A DNA stretch of 62,093 nucleotides, taken from Hydrogenophaga palleronii NBRC 102513. GTDB lineage: Bacteria; Pseudomonadota; Gammaproteobacteria; Burkholderiales; Burkholderiaceae_C. A program made the translations under genes and the position numbers. The number at the start of each line of letters is the position of its first letter. Within the stretch, counting starts at the first letter, position 1. The notes under the pieces were generated by a model. That model saw only the letters and a program-made list of their open reading frames with translations. It was not told the DNA's origin and did not search any database. Where the stretch lies: the NCBI RefSeq assembly GCF_001571225.1, contig NZ_BCTJ01000026.1, positions 1 through 62,093 on the forward strand. The letters are read 5' to 3'. Shown here in pieces: positions 19,366 to 30,860 of the stretch.

Positions 19366-20715
19366 ATGTCAACGCCGATTGCGCGCAAGCCGTTTTACAA
19401 GTCGCTCTACGTCCAGGTCCTTTTTGCCGTCGTCATCGGCGTGCTGCTGGGCCACTTCTACCCCGAGCTGGGGGCCAAGATGAAACCGCTGGGTGATGGT
19501 TTCATCAAGCTGATCAAGATGGTCATCGCGCCCATCATCTTCTGCACCGTGGTGGTGGGCATCGCCGGCATGGAAGACATGAAGAAGGTCGGCAAGACCG
19601 GTGGCCTGGCCTTGCTCTACTTCGAGATCGTGTCTTCGCTGGCGCTGATCATCGGCCTGATCATCGTCAACGTGGTCAAGCCCGGCGTCGGCATGCACAT
19701 CGACCCCGCCACGCTGGACACCAAGAGCATCGCCACCTACACCGAACCCGGCAAGATGCAGGGCACGGTGGACTTCCTGCTGGGCGTGATCCCGACCTCG
19801 GTGGTGGACGCCTTTGCCAAGGGCGACATCCTGCAGGTGCTGCTGTTCTCGGTGCTGTTCGGTTTTGCGCTGCACAAGTTCGGCGGCCGCGGCACGCTGG
19901 TGTTCGACTTCATCGAGAAGTCTTCGCACGTGCTGTTCGACATCGTCGGCTTCATCATGAAGGTCGCCCCCATCGGTGCCTTCGGCGCCATGGCCTTCAC
20001 CATCGGCAAGTACGGCGTGGACTCGCTGTTCTCGCTCGGCAAGCTGATGGGCACCTTCTACCTGACCTGCCTGCTGTTCGTGTTCCTGGTGCTGGGCACC
20101 ATCGCGCGGCTGCATGGTTTCAGCATCGTCAAGTTCATCCGCTACATCAAGGAAGAACTGCTGATCGTGTTGGGCACCTCGTCGAGCGAATCGGTGCTGC
20201 CGCGCATGATGGAGAAGCTGGAAAACCTCGGCGCGCGCAAGTCCGTCGTGGGCCTGGTGATTCCCACCGGTTACTCCTTCAACCTGGATGGCACCTCCAT
20301 CTACCTGACGATGGCTGCCGTGTTCATCGCCCAGGCCACCGACACGCCGCTGGACATCACGCACCAGATCACCTTGCTGCTGGTGCTGCTGCTCACCTCC
20401 AAGGGCGCGGCGGGCATCACCGGCTCGGGCTTCATCGTGCTGGCGGCCACGCTGTCCGCCGTGGGCCATGTGCCGGTGGCAGGCCTGGCGCTGATTCTGG
20501 GTATCGACCGCTTCATGTCGGAAGCGCGTGCGCTGACCAACCTGGTCGGCAATGGCGTGGCCACGCTGGTGGTCGCCAAGTGGACGGGTGACCTCGACAT
20601 GCAGCGCCTGCACGAAGGGCTGAACAACCCCACGGTGCAGGAGCAGGAAGAGCCCGAGGCCATCCTCGACCTGCAGCAGGCCCACATGGCGGTGCCCGAG
20701 GTCAGCCCTCGCTGA
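19366..20715 (+). CDS. dctA: C4-dicarboxylate/H+ symporter DctA
   Basis: 449-residue inner-membrane carrier of the DAACS/glutamate-transporter family, importing succinate, fumarate and malate. It shows the family hallmarks: eight helices, the serine-rich re-entrant motif [17 protein letters not shown], the [14 protein letters not shown] motif and a late [17 protein letters not shown] motif. I chose ATG 19366 ([15 protein letters not shown]) behind GGAGA; the longer frame to 19225 covers the promoter region. It ends 14 bases inside the convergent DUF1653 gene. Confidence 0.95.
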   Translation: MSTPIARKPFYKSLYVQVLFAVVIGVLLGHFYPELGAKMKPLGDGFIKLIKMVIAPIIFCTVVVGIAGMEDMKKVGKTGGLALLYFEIVSSLALIIGLIIVNVVKPGVGMHIDPATLDTKSIATYTEPGKMQGTVDFLLGVIPTSVVDAFAKGDILQVLLFSVLFGFALHKFGGRGTLVFDFIEKSSHVLFDIVGFIMKVAPIGAFGAMAFTIGKYGVDSLFSLGKLMGTFYLTCLLFVFLVLGTIARLHGFSIVKFIRYIKEELLIVLGTSSSESVLPRMMEKLENLGARKSVVGLVIPTGYSFNLDGTSIYLTMAAVFIAQATDTPLDITHQITLLLVLLLTSKGAAGITGSGFIVLAATLSAVGHVPVAGLALILGIDRFMSEARALTNLVGNGVATLVVAKWTGDLDMQRLHEGLNNPTVQEQEEPEAILDLQQAHMAVPEVSPR

Positions 20716-21196
20716 GGCTGGGCGCTGCTGCTGCCGGTGACGGCAGCAGCAGCGCCAGCGCGTCCTCGCGCCAGTGGTGCAGGGCGGTGTAGTAACCCTC
20801 CCAGACGCAACCGTTGCAGCCGCGCCCGCAGCAGGTGGCGGGTTCGGGCGGCGGCGGGCGCAGGGCACTGTCCAGCTCGATGCCCTGGCGCTGTGCCCGC
20901 CCACGCAGATGCGCCACCAGCGCCAGCGCGGTTGGCAGGTCCGCCAGCGGTACCTGCGCCGGTTCGTGCCGCGTGAAGCGCGGCTGCGAGCGGCCTTCGA
21001 ACTCACCCACCTCGGCGAACATCAACGCCGGCCGCACCCACAAGCCCCAGCCGCCGTACAGCGCACGGTACAGCGTCATGCCCTGCAGGGTCTCGCTGCA
21101 GCGCACGGTGTCCAGCACCTCGTACCAGCCGCCCTTGTAGTGGCGGTACAGGCCGGGTGGGGTGGGGTTCAGGGGAGGCAGGTCGTTGTCGGTCAT
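20702..21196 (-). CDS. DUF1653 plus oxidoreductase-like Cys-rich domain protein
   Basis: 164 residues: an N-terminal DUF1653 domain ([27 protein letters not shown]) and a C-terminal short Cys-rich motif [15 protein letters not shown] typical of the oxidoreductase-like family. Function is unknown; the Cys cluster could bind a metal. It is convergent with and overlaps dctA by 14 bases and starts 10 bases before the thiC stop on the same strand. I chose ATG 21196 over the longer frame to 21256, which would overlap thiC. Confidence 0.82.
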   Translation of the reverse strand: MTDNDLPPLNPTPPGLYRHYKGGWYEVLDTVRCSETLQGMTLYRALYGGWGLWVRPALMFAEVGEFEGRSQPRFTRHEPAQVPLADLPTALALVAHLRGRAQRQGIELDSALRPPPPEPATCCGRGCNGCVWEGYYTALHHWREDALALLLPSPAAAAPSLSEG

Positions 21197-21206
21197 GGTG
21201 GCGAGT

Positions 21207-23328
<2,122 letters not shown>

Positions 23329-23422
23329 GTGGAGTGTAGGCCGACACACGCTTTGTCACAAGCATCCGCCGCCACAGGCCTAGATTGCAGGGCGTGATGT
23401 TGTGCAAAGAAAGGAAACACAG

Positions 23423-23974
23423 ATGGACAAGTCAATGATGAAGGGCGTGGCGGTCGGCGGTCTTGCCATGGTGGTGATCAGCGCCGCCAGCGTGACGGGC
23501 TACAACACCTTGATGAAGCCCCAGGTGGCCGACGTCGTGGCGGTGAAAGAGGTCATGGAGACCGTGGTGACGCCGCGCGAACAATGCGAGAACGTGGCCG
23601 TGCAACACCAGGCGCCGGTGAAGGACCAGAACCGCATCGCCGGCACGGTGATCGGCGGTGTGGCCGGTGGCCTGCTGGGCAGCGCCGTGGGTGGTGGCAG
23701 CGGCAAGACCCTGGCCACCGTGGCCGGCGCAGCCGCCGGGGGGTATGCCGGCAACCAGGTGCAGAAGAACATGCAGCGCAAGGATGTGACCACCACCACC
23801 GAGCGCCGTTGCAAGACCGTGAACGAGAAGTCGCAGAAGCTCAGCGGCTACAGCGTTACCTACCGCCTGGACGGCCAGCAGGGCACCGTGCGCACCTCCT
23901 TCAAACCCGGCGCCACGCTGCCGGTGAAGGACGGCAAGGTGGACACCACACCGCCCGCCGAACCGAAGTCCTGA
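23423..23974 (+). CDS. Glycine-zipper 2TM domain envelope protein
   Basis: 183 residues. It has an N-terminal membrane anchor or uncleaved signal (about 6-26), then a glycine-zipper segment, GTVIGGVAGGLLGSAVGGGSG with a second GAAAGGYAGN, as in SlyB/17-kDa-antigen proteins. A conserved C-terminal part follows (YSVTYRLDGQQGTVRT). Likely in the cell envelope; exact role unknown. ATG 23423 behind AAAGGAAA was chosen over an upstream in-frame TTG/GTG. Confidence 0.85.
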   Translation: MDKSMMKGVAVGGLAMVVISAASVTGYNTLMKPQVADVVAVKEVMETVVTPREQCENVAVQHQAPVKDQNRIAGTVIGGVAGGLLGSAVGGGSGKTLATVAGAAAGGYAGNQVQKNMQRKDVTTTTERRCKTVNEKSQKLSGYSVTYRLDGQQGTVRTSFKPGATLPVKDGKVDTTPPAEPKS

Positions 23975-23992
23975 CACTGGCAGGTGAAGCAG

Positions 23993-24139
23993 TTGCAAAA
24001 GAGTGAAACGGTGGAGCCGCTGGCGCTGCGGCCGGTGATGCCCTGGTGGCGCGTGCCGGGCACGGCCGAACCGGCGCCACCATCGCAGGACGGAGCGCCG
24101 CCGCCGGGCAACCAGAAACTGCCCTGGCCGCTGGACTGA
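23993..24139 (+). CDS. Possible 48-residue small protein
   Basis: A short open frame with codon use like the neighbours: TTG start at 23993 with AGGTGA just upstream (or GTG at 23984), containing PWWRVPG and a Pro-rich tail ending LPWPLD. It lies 18 bases after the glycine-zipper gene and could be its co-transcribed companion. I do not recognise it; it may be chance in GC-rich DNA. Confidence 0.3.
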   Translation: MQKSETVEPLALRPVMPWWRVPGTAEPAPPSQDGAPPPGNQKLPWPLD

Positions 24140-24259
24140 GGCGGCCTGCGCTCACACCAGGGGAACTCTGCTGCACCTGGGCGTTCCATACGCAGAAGCC
24201 TTTTCTGCACAAGAACGACAACCCAGGAGACAAGCCGGTGCAACCCCGAAGGACATGGC

Positions 24260-25675
24260 ATGGCCGATTCGCGTCGGTCTGAACCACAGGCACAGCTGTC
24301 GGTTTTCGATGCGGTCGTGATCATGGTGGGGCTGGTGGTGGGCATCGGCATCTTCCGCACGCCCTCCATCGTGGCCAGCGGCGTGGACTCCGAGTGGATG
24401 TTCATCCTGGTCTGGGTGCTGGGTGGCCTGGTCACGCTGATCGGCGCGCTTTGTTATGCCGAGCTGTGTGCTGCGCACCCGCACGCGGGCGGCGAGTACC
24501 ACTTCCTTTCGCGCGCCTATGGCCGCCCGCTGGCCATGCTGTTCGGCTGGGCGCGTTGCACCGTGATCCAGACCGGCTCCATCGCCCTGGTGGCGTTCCT
24601 GCTCGGCGACTACCTGGCGCAGGTGGTGCCGCTCGGCCCGCACGGACCGGCGCTGTACGCGGCACTGGCGGTGCTGGTGCTCACGGCGGTCAACATCGCC
24701 GGCACCGCCGCCGGAAAGAACCTGCAGATCGTGGTCACGCTGATCCAGGTCGCCGCCATGCTGGCCATCATCGTGTTCGGCTTTCTGGGCACGGCCGAGC
24801 CGGGCGTGGCCGCGGCACCGCCGCTGCCGCCTTCCGAGCAGGCCGCTGCGCTGGGCGTGGCGATGATCTTCGTGCTGCTGACCTACGGCGGCTGGAACGA
24901 CACCGCTTACCTCGGTGGTGAGCTCAAGGACGCGCCGCGCAACATGGCCAAGGTGCTGACCATGGGCACGGCCCTGCTGGTCACCTTGTACGTGCTGGCC
25001 AATATGGCCTTGTTGTCCGTTCTCGGGCTCGACGGCCTGCGCGCATCGGACGCGGTGGCCGCCGACATGATGCGCCTGGCGGCGGGGCCTTCGGGTGAGA
25101 TCCTCGTCACGCTGGCCATCGTGGTGGCTGCGATCTCGACCCTGAACGCCAGCATCTTCACCGGGGCGCGCGTGTTTTACGCACTGGGGCGCGACGTGCC
25201 CGCGCTGCGCTGGCTCGGGGTCTGGAACGGCCGCGGCCGCACACCCGCCAACGGACAGATCGTGCAGGCCGTGCTGGCACTGGCGCTGATCGGCATGGGG
25301 GCGATCACGCGCGACGGCTTCAAGGCGATGGTGGACTACACCGCGCCGGTGTTCTGGTTGTTCCTGTTCATGGTCAGCCTGTCGCTGTTCGTGTTGCGCT
25401 GGCGCCTGCCTGGCCGCGAGCTGCCTTTCAAGGTGCCGCTGTATCCGCTCACGCCCGCCGCCTTCTGCCTCGCCAGCCTCTACATGCTGTACGCCAGCGT
25501 GGTGCACACCGGCGCCTCCGCGCTGGTCGGCCTGGCGGTGCTGCTGGCGGGCGTGCCGGTGCTCTGGCTGTGGCGCCAGCCCCGACAAGCTGCCGCGCAG
25601 CCACCGACACACGCGCTGGCCGCACCCGATGCGGCCGTCTTCCATCCACCCCACACACCAGGAGACCCACCATGA
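24260..25675 (+). CDS. APC-family amino acid permease
   Basis: 471-residue inner-membrane transporter with about 12 helices. The first helix region reads VGIGIFRTPSIVAS, the usual substrate site of APC carriers, and later motifs include YGGWNDTAYLGGELKDAPRN. It is similar in plan to LAT/SteT-type amino acid exchangers; the substrate is not readable. ATG 24260 is used; an out-of-frame ATG lies 5 bases earlier. Its stop overlaps the start of a secreted methyltransferase gene (ATGA), so the two are co-translated. Confidence 0.9.
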   Translation: MADSRRSEPQAQLSVFDAVVIMVGLVVGIGIFRTPSIVASGVDSEWMFILVWVLGGLVTLIGALCYAELCAAHPHAGGEYHFLSRAYGRPLAMLFGWARCTVIQTGSIALVAFLLGDYLAQVVPLGPHGPALYAALAVLVLTAVNIAGTAAGKNLQIVVTLIQVAAMLAIIVFGFLGTAEPGVAAAPPLPPSEQAAALGVAMIFVLLTYGGWNDTAYLGGELKDAPRNMAKVLTMGTALLVTLYVLANMALLSVLGLDGLRASDAVAADMMRLAAGPSGEILVTLAIVVAAISTLNASIFTGARVFYALGRDVPALRWLGVWNGRGRTPANGQIVQAVLALALIGMGAITRDGFKAMVDYTAPVFWLFLFMVSLSLFVLRWRLPGRELPFKVPLYPLTPAAFCLASLYMLYASVVHTGASALVGLAVLLAGVPVLWLWRQPRQAAAQPPTHALAAPDAAVFHPPHTPGDPP

Positions 25676-26520
25676 CCCTCAAGCGCACTGCTCTCGTGGC
25701 CACCCTCGCCTTGTGCACGGCCATCGCCGCTGCGCCCGCGCGGGCACAGCCGGCCGCGGCCGCATCTGCCGCCAACGACCCCGGCTACGTGCCCTCGGCC
25801 GGCCAGGCCGGCAAGGACGTGATCTGGCTGCCAACTTCACAAAGCCTGGTGGACCGCATGCTGGAGATGGCCGAGCTCAAACCGGACGACCACCTGGTGG
25901 ACCTGGGTTCGGGCGACGGCCGGCTGGTGATCACCGCCGCCAAACGCGGCGCCACCGCGCGCGGCATCGAATACAACCCGGACCTGGTGGCGCTGTCCAT
26001 CCGCACCGCGGCGGCCGAGGGCGTGGCGGCGCGCACGCACTTTGAAAAGGCCGACCTCTTCGAGTCCGACTTCTCCAACGCCACGGTGGTCACCATGTTC
26101 CTGCTGCCGGAGCTGAACCTGCGCCTGCGCCCGATCCTGCTGGCCATGAAACCGGGCACGCGCATCGTGTCCAACTCGTTCGACATGGACGAATGGAGCC
26201 CCGACGCCACGGAGGAAGTGACGTCCGACTGCAGCACCTACTGCCAAGCCTACCGATGGACCGTGCCGGCCCAGGTGGCAGGGAACTGGCGTCTGGGGGA
26301 CGGTGCGGAGCTGGCGCTGCAGCAGCGCTTCCAGATGCTGGAGGGCACGCTGCGCCGTGGTGGCCAGCTGCTACCGGTCAGCGAGGCGCGCATGCACGGC
26401 ACGCAGATCCGATTCACCGCCGGTGGTGAAAGCTACACCGGCCAATGGAGCGAGCGCCAGTTGCAGGGCACGGTGAACGGCGGCGCGCGCGCCTGGCGCG
26501 CGGTGCCGGCACCGGGCTGA
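25672..26520 (+). CDS. Exported SAM-dependent methyltransferase-like protein
   Basis: 282 residues with a clear signal peptide (TLKRTALVATLALCTAIAA, cleavage near APARA-Q at 25), then a class I methyltransferase fold: motif I VDLGSGDGR at 76-84, acidic GIEYNPDLV, and FLLPELNLRLRP. The core resembles the FAM173/lysine methyltransferase group. Export is odd because SAM is cytosolic. It is translationally coupled to the APC permease. Either the protein works from the periplasm on something carried with it, or it has lost SAM activity. Confidence 0.82.
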   Translation: MTLKRTALVATLALCTAIAAAPARAQPAAAASAANDPGYVPSAGQAGKDVIWLPTSQSLVDRMLEMAELKPDDHLVDLGSGDGRLVITAAKRGATARGIEYNPDLVALSIRTAAAEGVAARTHFEKADLFESDFSNATVVTMFLLPELNLRLRPILLAMKPGTRIVSNSFDMDEWSPDATEEVTSDCSTYCQAYRWTVPAQVAGNWRLGDGAELALQQRFQMLEGTLRRGGQLLPVSEARMHGTQIRFTAGGESYTGQWSERQLQGTVNGGARAWRAVPAPG

Positions 26521-26559
26521 CGCAGCGCCGTCCGTGTCGGGCGGCCTGCGCTCGGAAGA

Positions 26560-26859
26560 TCAGATCGGGTCGCCCAGCAGCTTGGAGAGCGCGGCGATGT
26601 TGGCGGCGCTGGGCACTTGCGGCTTCATCTCGTCTTCTTCGGCGGTGGCGTTTTCGTGCGCCTGGATCGCCGCGACCATGGCGTACTGGTTCTCCCAGGC
26701 CAGCGTCTTGCCTTCCGGGCACATGTCGCGCACGGTGCCGTACCAGTAGTACCCGTCCTTGCCACCGAACAACTGGTCGATGCCGCCGGCGTCGCCGGTC
26801 TTCAGGCCCTGGGCGGCCAGGATGAGTTTGAGCTTGTGGTGCGAGAGGGAGTACTGCAT
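26560..26859 (-). CDS. Conserved small hypothetical protein
   Basis: 99-residue soluble protein starting MQYSLSHHKLKLIL, with a Gly/Tyr-rich middle (FGGKDGYYWYG) and an acidic Glu/Asp stretch (TAEEDEMK). I do not recognise a family. Codon use matches neighbours and the frame is compact; ATG 26859 was chosen because the upstream extension is Pro/Ala-rich and atypical. It lies 87 bases after the MscS gene on the same strand, so it may be co-transcribed with it. Confidence 0.6.
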   Translation of the reverse strand: MQYSLSHHKLKLILAAQGLKTGDAGGIDQLFGGKDGYYWYGTVRDMCPEGKTLAWENQYAMVAAIQAHENATAEEDEMKPQVPSAANIAALSKLLGDPI

Positions 26860-26946
26860 GGGGTTTGATGAGGTTGCGGGTCGAGGATTGTACTGAGGCA
26901 CCGCCGGTGTTGCTGCACTGTCCGCCGGACAGAACGCCCCAGGCAA

Positions 26947-27522
26947 TCAGCCCAGCAGCGAGCGCACCGCCGACGCACGCGTGCGCAGGCGTGTGGTGCG
27001 CTGGAAGAACAGGCTGTTGGGCACACGCAGGTAGGAGGGCTCTTCGCCCTCCGCGGTGTTTTCCTTCAGCGTGGTGTAGATGAGGTTGATGTCCATCACC
27101 TCGCCACCCAGGCCGGGCTTGTCGCCGTTCTCCAGAATCTCGATGCGGTCGTGCAGGCCGAACGGGCGCGAGGTGAAGATGAGCACGGCGCAGAAGATGT
27201 TGGAGAGCACGCTCCACGCGGCGAAGAACGCGATGGCGCCGACCGTGACGAAGCCGGTGAACCCGGTCCAGATGACTGCGCCCGAAATGCCCACGCGGTC
27301 CAGCGCCAGCAGCAGCGCAAAGCCCAGCAGCAGGAAGGTGACGATGCGCCGCCCGCCCACCACGAGCTCCAGCGGCAACTGCTTTTCCTGCCCGATCCGG
27401 CCAATGAGGCGGTGCAGCACGGAGCGCAGCAGCAGGGCGATGAAGATGATCAAGGCGATCTGCAGGCCGATGGTGATGGCGTCAAGAAACGGATGCGCCT
27501 CGATGGGCAGAAAGTCTTTCAT
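26947..27522 (-). CDS. Small MscS-family mechanosensitive channel
   Basis: 191 residues: three hydrophobic segments (about 15-37, 56-78, 84-117), the last matching the MscS pore helix (GAIAFFAAWSVLSNIFCAVL), then a shortened beta domain (RPFGLHDRIEI... GEVMDINLIYTTLK). It lacks the large C-terminal cage of full-length MscS (about 286 residues). Inner-membrane channel, probably for osmotic relief. ATG 27522 was taken as start; a longer frame to 27606 covers the leader. Confidence 0.88.
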   Translation of the reverse strand: MKDFLPIEAHPFLDAITIGLQIALIIFIALLLRSVLHRLIGRIGQEKQLPLELVVGGRRIVTFLLLGFALLLALDRVGISGAVIWTGFTGFVTVGAIAFFAAWSVLSNIFCAVLIFTSRPFGLHDRIEILENGDKPGLGGEVMDINLIYTTLKENTAEGEEPSYLRVPNSLFFQRTTRLRTRASAVRSLLG

Positions 27523-27654
27523 GTCGGTGGCGGGTGCGTGTTGGGAAAGGCCGTAGCTTATTCGCCCTGGTGTGTGCCCTGATGTGAGCCTTTGTATGGC
27601 CCACACCCGGACAGCCGGCGTTAGAGTGTCAGACCCTATCCACAGGAGACCGAC

Positions 27655-28485
27655 ATGGCCAAGGGCAAGGCAGTGGCTTCAGCGGGCGCGATCCGCTCGG
27701 GCGTCGGCGGCTGGACCTACGAGCCCTGGCGCGACAACTTCTATCCCAAGGGGCTGGCACACAGCAAGGAGCTGGCCTACGCCAGCGAGCGGCTGAGCGC
27801 CATCGAGGTCAACGGCACCTACTACAGCACCTTCAAGCCACCCACCTTTGCGAAGTGGCGCGATGAAACGCCCGAAGGCTTCGTGTTCTCGCTCAAGGCC
27901 AACCGCTTCACCACCAACCGCCGGGTGCTGGCGGAGGCGGGTGATTCGGTCCAGCGTTTTGTCGGCAGTGGCCTGAGTGGGCTCGGCCCCAAGCTCGGGC
28001 CGCTGGTGTGGCAGTTCGCGCCCACCAAGGTGTTCGACCCGATCGACTTCGAGGCCTTTCTGAAATTGCTGCCGGCCGAGGTGGATGGCCTGCCTTTGCG
28101 CCATGCGCTGGACGTGCGGCATCAGAGCTTCATGGACCCGGCCTACCTGGCGCTGGCGCGCCGCTACCGTTGTGCGACGGTGTTCACCGACTCTGACGGC
28201 TACCCGTCCTTCGCCGACCTCACGGGCGACTTCGTCTACGCCCGCCTGATGCGCACCGAACCCCGCTTCAAGACCGGTTACCCACCGAAGGCGCTGGACC
28301 GCTGGGCCGATGCTGCACGCAACTGGGCCGGCGGCGGCGAACCGGCCGACGTGCCACGGGTTGAAGACCCCGGCCAGACCGCCGCGCAGCCGCGCGACGT
28401 GTTCATGTACTTCATCAGCGGCGCCAAGGAGCGCGCCCCGGCGGCGGCCATGGCCTTGCTGGAGCGGCTCGGTCAACCGGGCTGA
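27655..28485 (+). CDS. DUF72 (YecE-like) protein
   Basis: 276 residues of the DUF72 TIM-barrel-like family. Hallmarks are GVGGWTYEPWRDNFYP, the VNGTYYSTFKPPTFAKW block, FSLKANRF and VRHQSF. The biochemical role is unknown. ATG 27655 follows CAGGAGACC. It is flanked on the right by a convergent gene and has its own short leader; no link to neighbours is evident. Confidence 0.92.
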   Translation: MAKGKAVASAGAIRSGVGGWTYEPWRDNFYPKGLAHSKELAYASERLSAIEVNGTYYSTFKPPTFAKWRDETPEGFVFSLKANRFTTNRRVLAEAGDSVQRFVGSGLSGLGPKLGPLVWQFAPTKVFDPIDFEAFLKLLPAEVDGLPLRHALDVRHQSFMDPAYLALARRYRCATVFTDSDGYPSFADLTGDFVYARLMRTEPRFKTGYPPKALDRWADAARNWAGGGEPADVPRVEDPGQTAAQPRDVFMYFISGAKERAPAAAMALLERLGQPG

Positions 28486-28502
28486 GTCGGCGCGTCAGGT
28501 CG

Positions 28503-29651
28503 TCAGAGCGTCACCCAGCGCGCGTTCTGCCGGTGGCTGTCGAGCACGGCTTCGATGAAGCGCATGCCGTCCAGCCCGTCCCGCAGGCCCGGCATCAGGC
28601 CGCTCTCGCCACCGCGCCAGGCGCGGGCGAAGTCGCGGTACAGCGTGGCGAAGGCTTCAAAGTAACCCTCGGGGTGGCCGGCCGGAATGCGGCTTTCGCT
28701 GGCCAGCGAAACCGAGTGAGGCGCCATGCCGCGGCGCAGCAGGCGCGCCGGCTGGCCCTGCGGGGCGAACCAGAGTTGTTCCGGTTGCTCCTGGTCAAAA
28801 TGCAGCGAACCGCGTGTGCCATACACCCGCAGCCGCAGCGCGTTGCAGGCGCCGCTGGCAACCTGGCTGGCCCACAACATGCCGCGCGCGCCGCCTTCAA
28901 AGCGCAGCATGGCCTGCACGTGGTCGTCCAGCGTGCGGCCCGGCACGAAGGTGCTGAGATCGGCCGAGAGCTCCTGCACCTGCAGGCCGCTCACGAAGCG
29001 CGCCAGCTGGTAGGCGTGGGTGCCGATGTCGCCCAGCGCCCCGGCGGGGCCGGCGCGTTGCGGGTCGGCGCGCCACTCGGCCTGCTTGTTGCCTTGTTGC
29101 TCCACCGGCTCGCCCAGCCAGTCCTGCGCGTATTCCACCTGCACGATGCGCAGTTCACCCAGCTCGCCGGCCTGCACCAGTTCACGCGCCTGGCGCACCA
29201 TGGGGTAACCGGCGTAGGTGTGGGTGAGCAGGAACAGCAGGCCGTGCGCCTGCACCACCTGCGCCAGGGCCTGGGCATCGGCCAGCGAGGTGGCCAGCGG
29301 CTTGTCGCAGATGACGTGGATGCCGCGTTCGGCGAACGCGCGCGCCACCGGCACGTGCAGGTGGTTGGGCGTGACGACCACGACCGCGTCGATGCCGTCG
29401 TTGCGCTGCGCCTCGGCCTGCGCCATGGCCTCGTAGCTGGCGTAGCTGCGCTCGGGGTTGATGTGCAGCTTCACCGCGCTGGCGTGCGCGCGTTCGGGTG
29501 AGGACGACAGCGCGCCCGCCACCAGTTCGAACTGGTCGTCGATGCGCGCCGCGATGCGGTGCGCCGCGCCGATGAAGCTGCCGTCGCCACCGCCGACCAT
29601 GCCCAGCCGGATGCGGCGTGTGGCGCTTTGGGGATCGGGTTGGGCTCTCAT
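28503..29651 (-). CDS. Gfo/Idh/MocA-family sugar dehydrogenase
   Basis: 382 residues: N-terminal Rossmann fold with [23 protein letters not shown] and the catalytic-type CDKPLATS motif, then a C-terminal domain with [16 protein letters not shown]. It probably oxidises a sugar, inositol or sugar acid with NAD(P). Its start overlaps the end of the isomerase gene by 4 bases, and it is the last gene of the ABC-sugar module. The substrate is unknown. Confidence 0.88.
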   Translation of the reverse strand: MRAQPDPQSATRRIRLGMVGGGDGSFIGAAHRIAARIDDQFELVAGALSSSPERAHASAVKLHINPERSYASYEAMAQAEAQRNDGIDAVVVVTPNHLHVPVARAFAERGIHVICDKPLATSLADAQALAQVVQAHGLLFLLTHTYAGYPMVRQARELVQAGELGELRIVQVEYAQDWLGEPVEQQGNKQAEWRADPQRAGPAGALGDIGTHAYQLARFVSGLQVQELSADLSTFVPGRTLDDHVQAMLRFEGGARGMLWASQVASGACNALRLRVYGTRGSLHFDQEQPEQLWFAPQGQPARLLRRGMAPHSVSLASESRIPAGHPEGYFEAFATLYRDFARAWRGGESGLMPGLRDGLDGMRFIEAVLDSHRQNARWVTL

Positions 29652-30715
29652 GCGGTACCTCGGTTCAGGCCCAGCAGGCTGGACAGGGTGGTGGGGTCGG
29701 CGGCGCTGGCGGCGAAGTCGTCAAAGGCCCGGTCGGCCACGCGGATGATGTGTTCGCGGATGAAGGCCGCGCCTTCGCGCGCACCGTCTTCCGGGTGTTT
29801 GATGCAGCACTCCCACTCCAGCACGGCCCAGCCGGCGTAGTCGTGTTGTGCGAGTCTGGAGAAGATGGCCTTGAAGTCCACCTGGCCGTCGCCGAGCGAG
29901 CGGAAGCGGCCGGCGCGGTCGATCCAGTTCGAGAAACCGCCGTACACGCCCTGTTTGCCGTTCGGGCGGAACTCGGCGTCCTTCACGTGGAAGGCGCGGA
30001 TGCGCTCGTGGTAGTGGTCGATGAAGGCCAGGTAGTCGAGCTGCTGCAGCACGAAGTGGCTGGGGTCGTAGAGGATGTTGGCGCGCGGGTGCTGGTCAAC
30101 GGCGTCGAGAAAACGCTCGAAGGTCACGCCGTCGTGCAGGTCTTCACCCGGGTGCAGTTCGTAGCAGACGTCCACGCCCGCGTCGTCGAAGGCGTCGAGC
30201 ACCGGGCGCCAGCGTTTCGCCAGCTCGGCAAACGCCGCTTCCACCAGACCGGGTGGGCGCTGCGGCCAGGGGTAGAGGTAGGGCCAGGCCAGGGCGCCGG
30301 AGAACGAGGCGTGGGCCTTCAGGCCCAGGCGCTTCGAGGCCTTTGCGGCCAGCAGCAGTTGCTCGTGTGCCCAGGCGGTGCGGGCGGCCGGGTTGCCGCG
30401 CACCTGGGGTGCGGCGAAGGCGTCGAACTGCAGGTCGTAGGCAGGGTGCACGCAGAGCAGCTGGCCTTGCAGGTGGGTCGAGAGTTCGGTGATCTGCAGG
30501 CCGCGCGCGGCCAGCTTGCCCTTCACCTCGTCGCAATAGGCGTCGCTGCTCGCGGCGCGCTCCAGGTCGAAGATCGCCGGGTCGGAGGTGGGAATCTGAA
30601 GCCCCTGGTAACCGAGCGATGCGGCCCAGCCGGCCAGGCCGTCGAGCGAGTTGAACGGGGCGGCCATGCCGATGAACTGGGCCAGGAAGATTCCGGGGCC
30701 TTGAATTGTTTTCAT
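29648..30715 (-). CDS. Sugar phosphate isomerase/epimerase (TIM barrel)
   Basis: 355-residue xylose-isomerase-like TIM barrel (IolE/IolH, AP-endonuclease-2 fold). Metal-site segments are visible as YELHPGEDL, NILYDPSHF and FHVKDAEF. It is probably partner of the dehydrogenase immediately downstream, as in many Gfo/Idh/MocA-TIM pairs that rework cyclitols or oxidised sugars. A 143-base gap containing a palindromic element separates it from the binding-protein gene upstream. Confidence 0.87.
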   Translation of the reverse strand: MKTIQGPGIFLAQFIGMAAPFNSLDGLAGWAASLGYQGLQIPTSDPAIFDLERAASSDAYCDEVKGKLAARGLQITELSTHLQGQLLCVHPAYDLQFDAFAAPQVRGNPAARTAWAHEQLLLAAKASKRLGLKAHASFSGALAWPYLYPWPQRPPGLVEAAFAELAKRWRPVLDAFDDAGVDVCYELHPGEDLHDGVTFERFLDAVDQHPRANILYDPSHFVLQQLDYLAFIDHYHERIRAFHVKDAEFRPNGKQGVYGGFSNWIDRAGRFRSLGDGQVDFKAIFSRLAQHDYAGWAVLEWECCIKHPEDGAREGAAFIREHIIRVADRAFDDFAASAADPTTLSSLLGLNRGTA

Positions 30716-30789
30716 GTGGGTACTCCTGACAAACCCGGTGCTTCCATCCAGCAGCGCAACGCACGCGAGGCCTCAACCAGAGACACCGA

Positions 30790-30860
30790 GGAGCCGGCTC
30801 CGCCGGTCCAAGGTGTCGCCCCCCTTCAGGGGGGTGGCGCGCAGCGCCGCGGGGGGCCTC
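30790..30860 (-). repeat. GC-rich palindromic 3'-end element, copy A
   Basis: Directly follows the stop codon of the binding-protein gene (minus strand). The core is a C-run/G-run palindrome (CCCCCCTGAAGGGGGG) preceded by GCGCTGCGCGC and followed by a GCCGG-rich tail. It shares layout and orientation relative to the gene with copies at 38.34, 56.27 and 59.75 kb. Confidence 0.7.
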
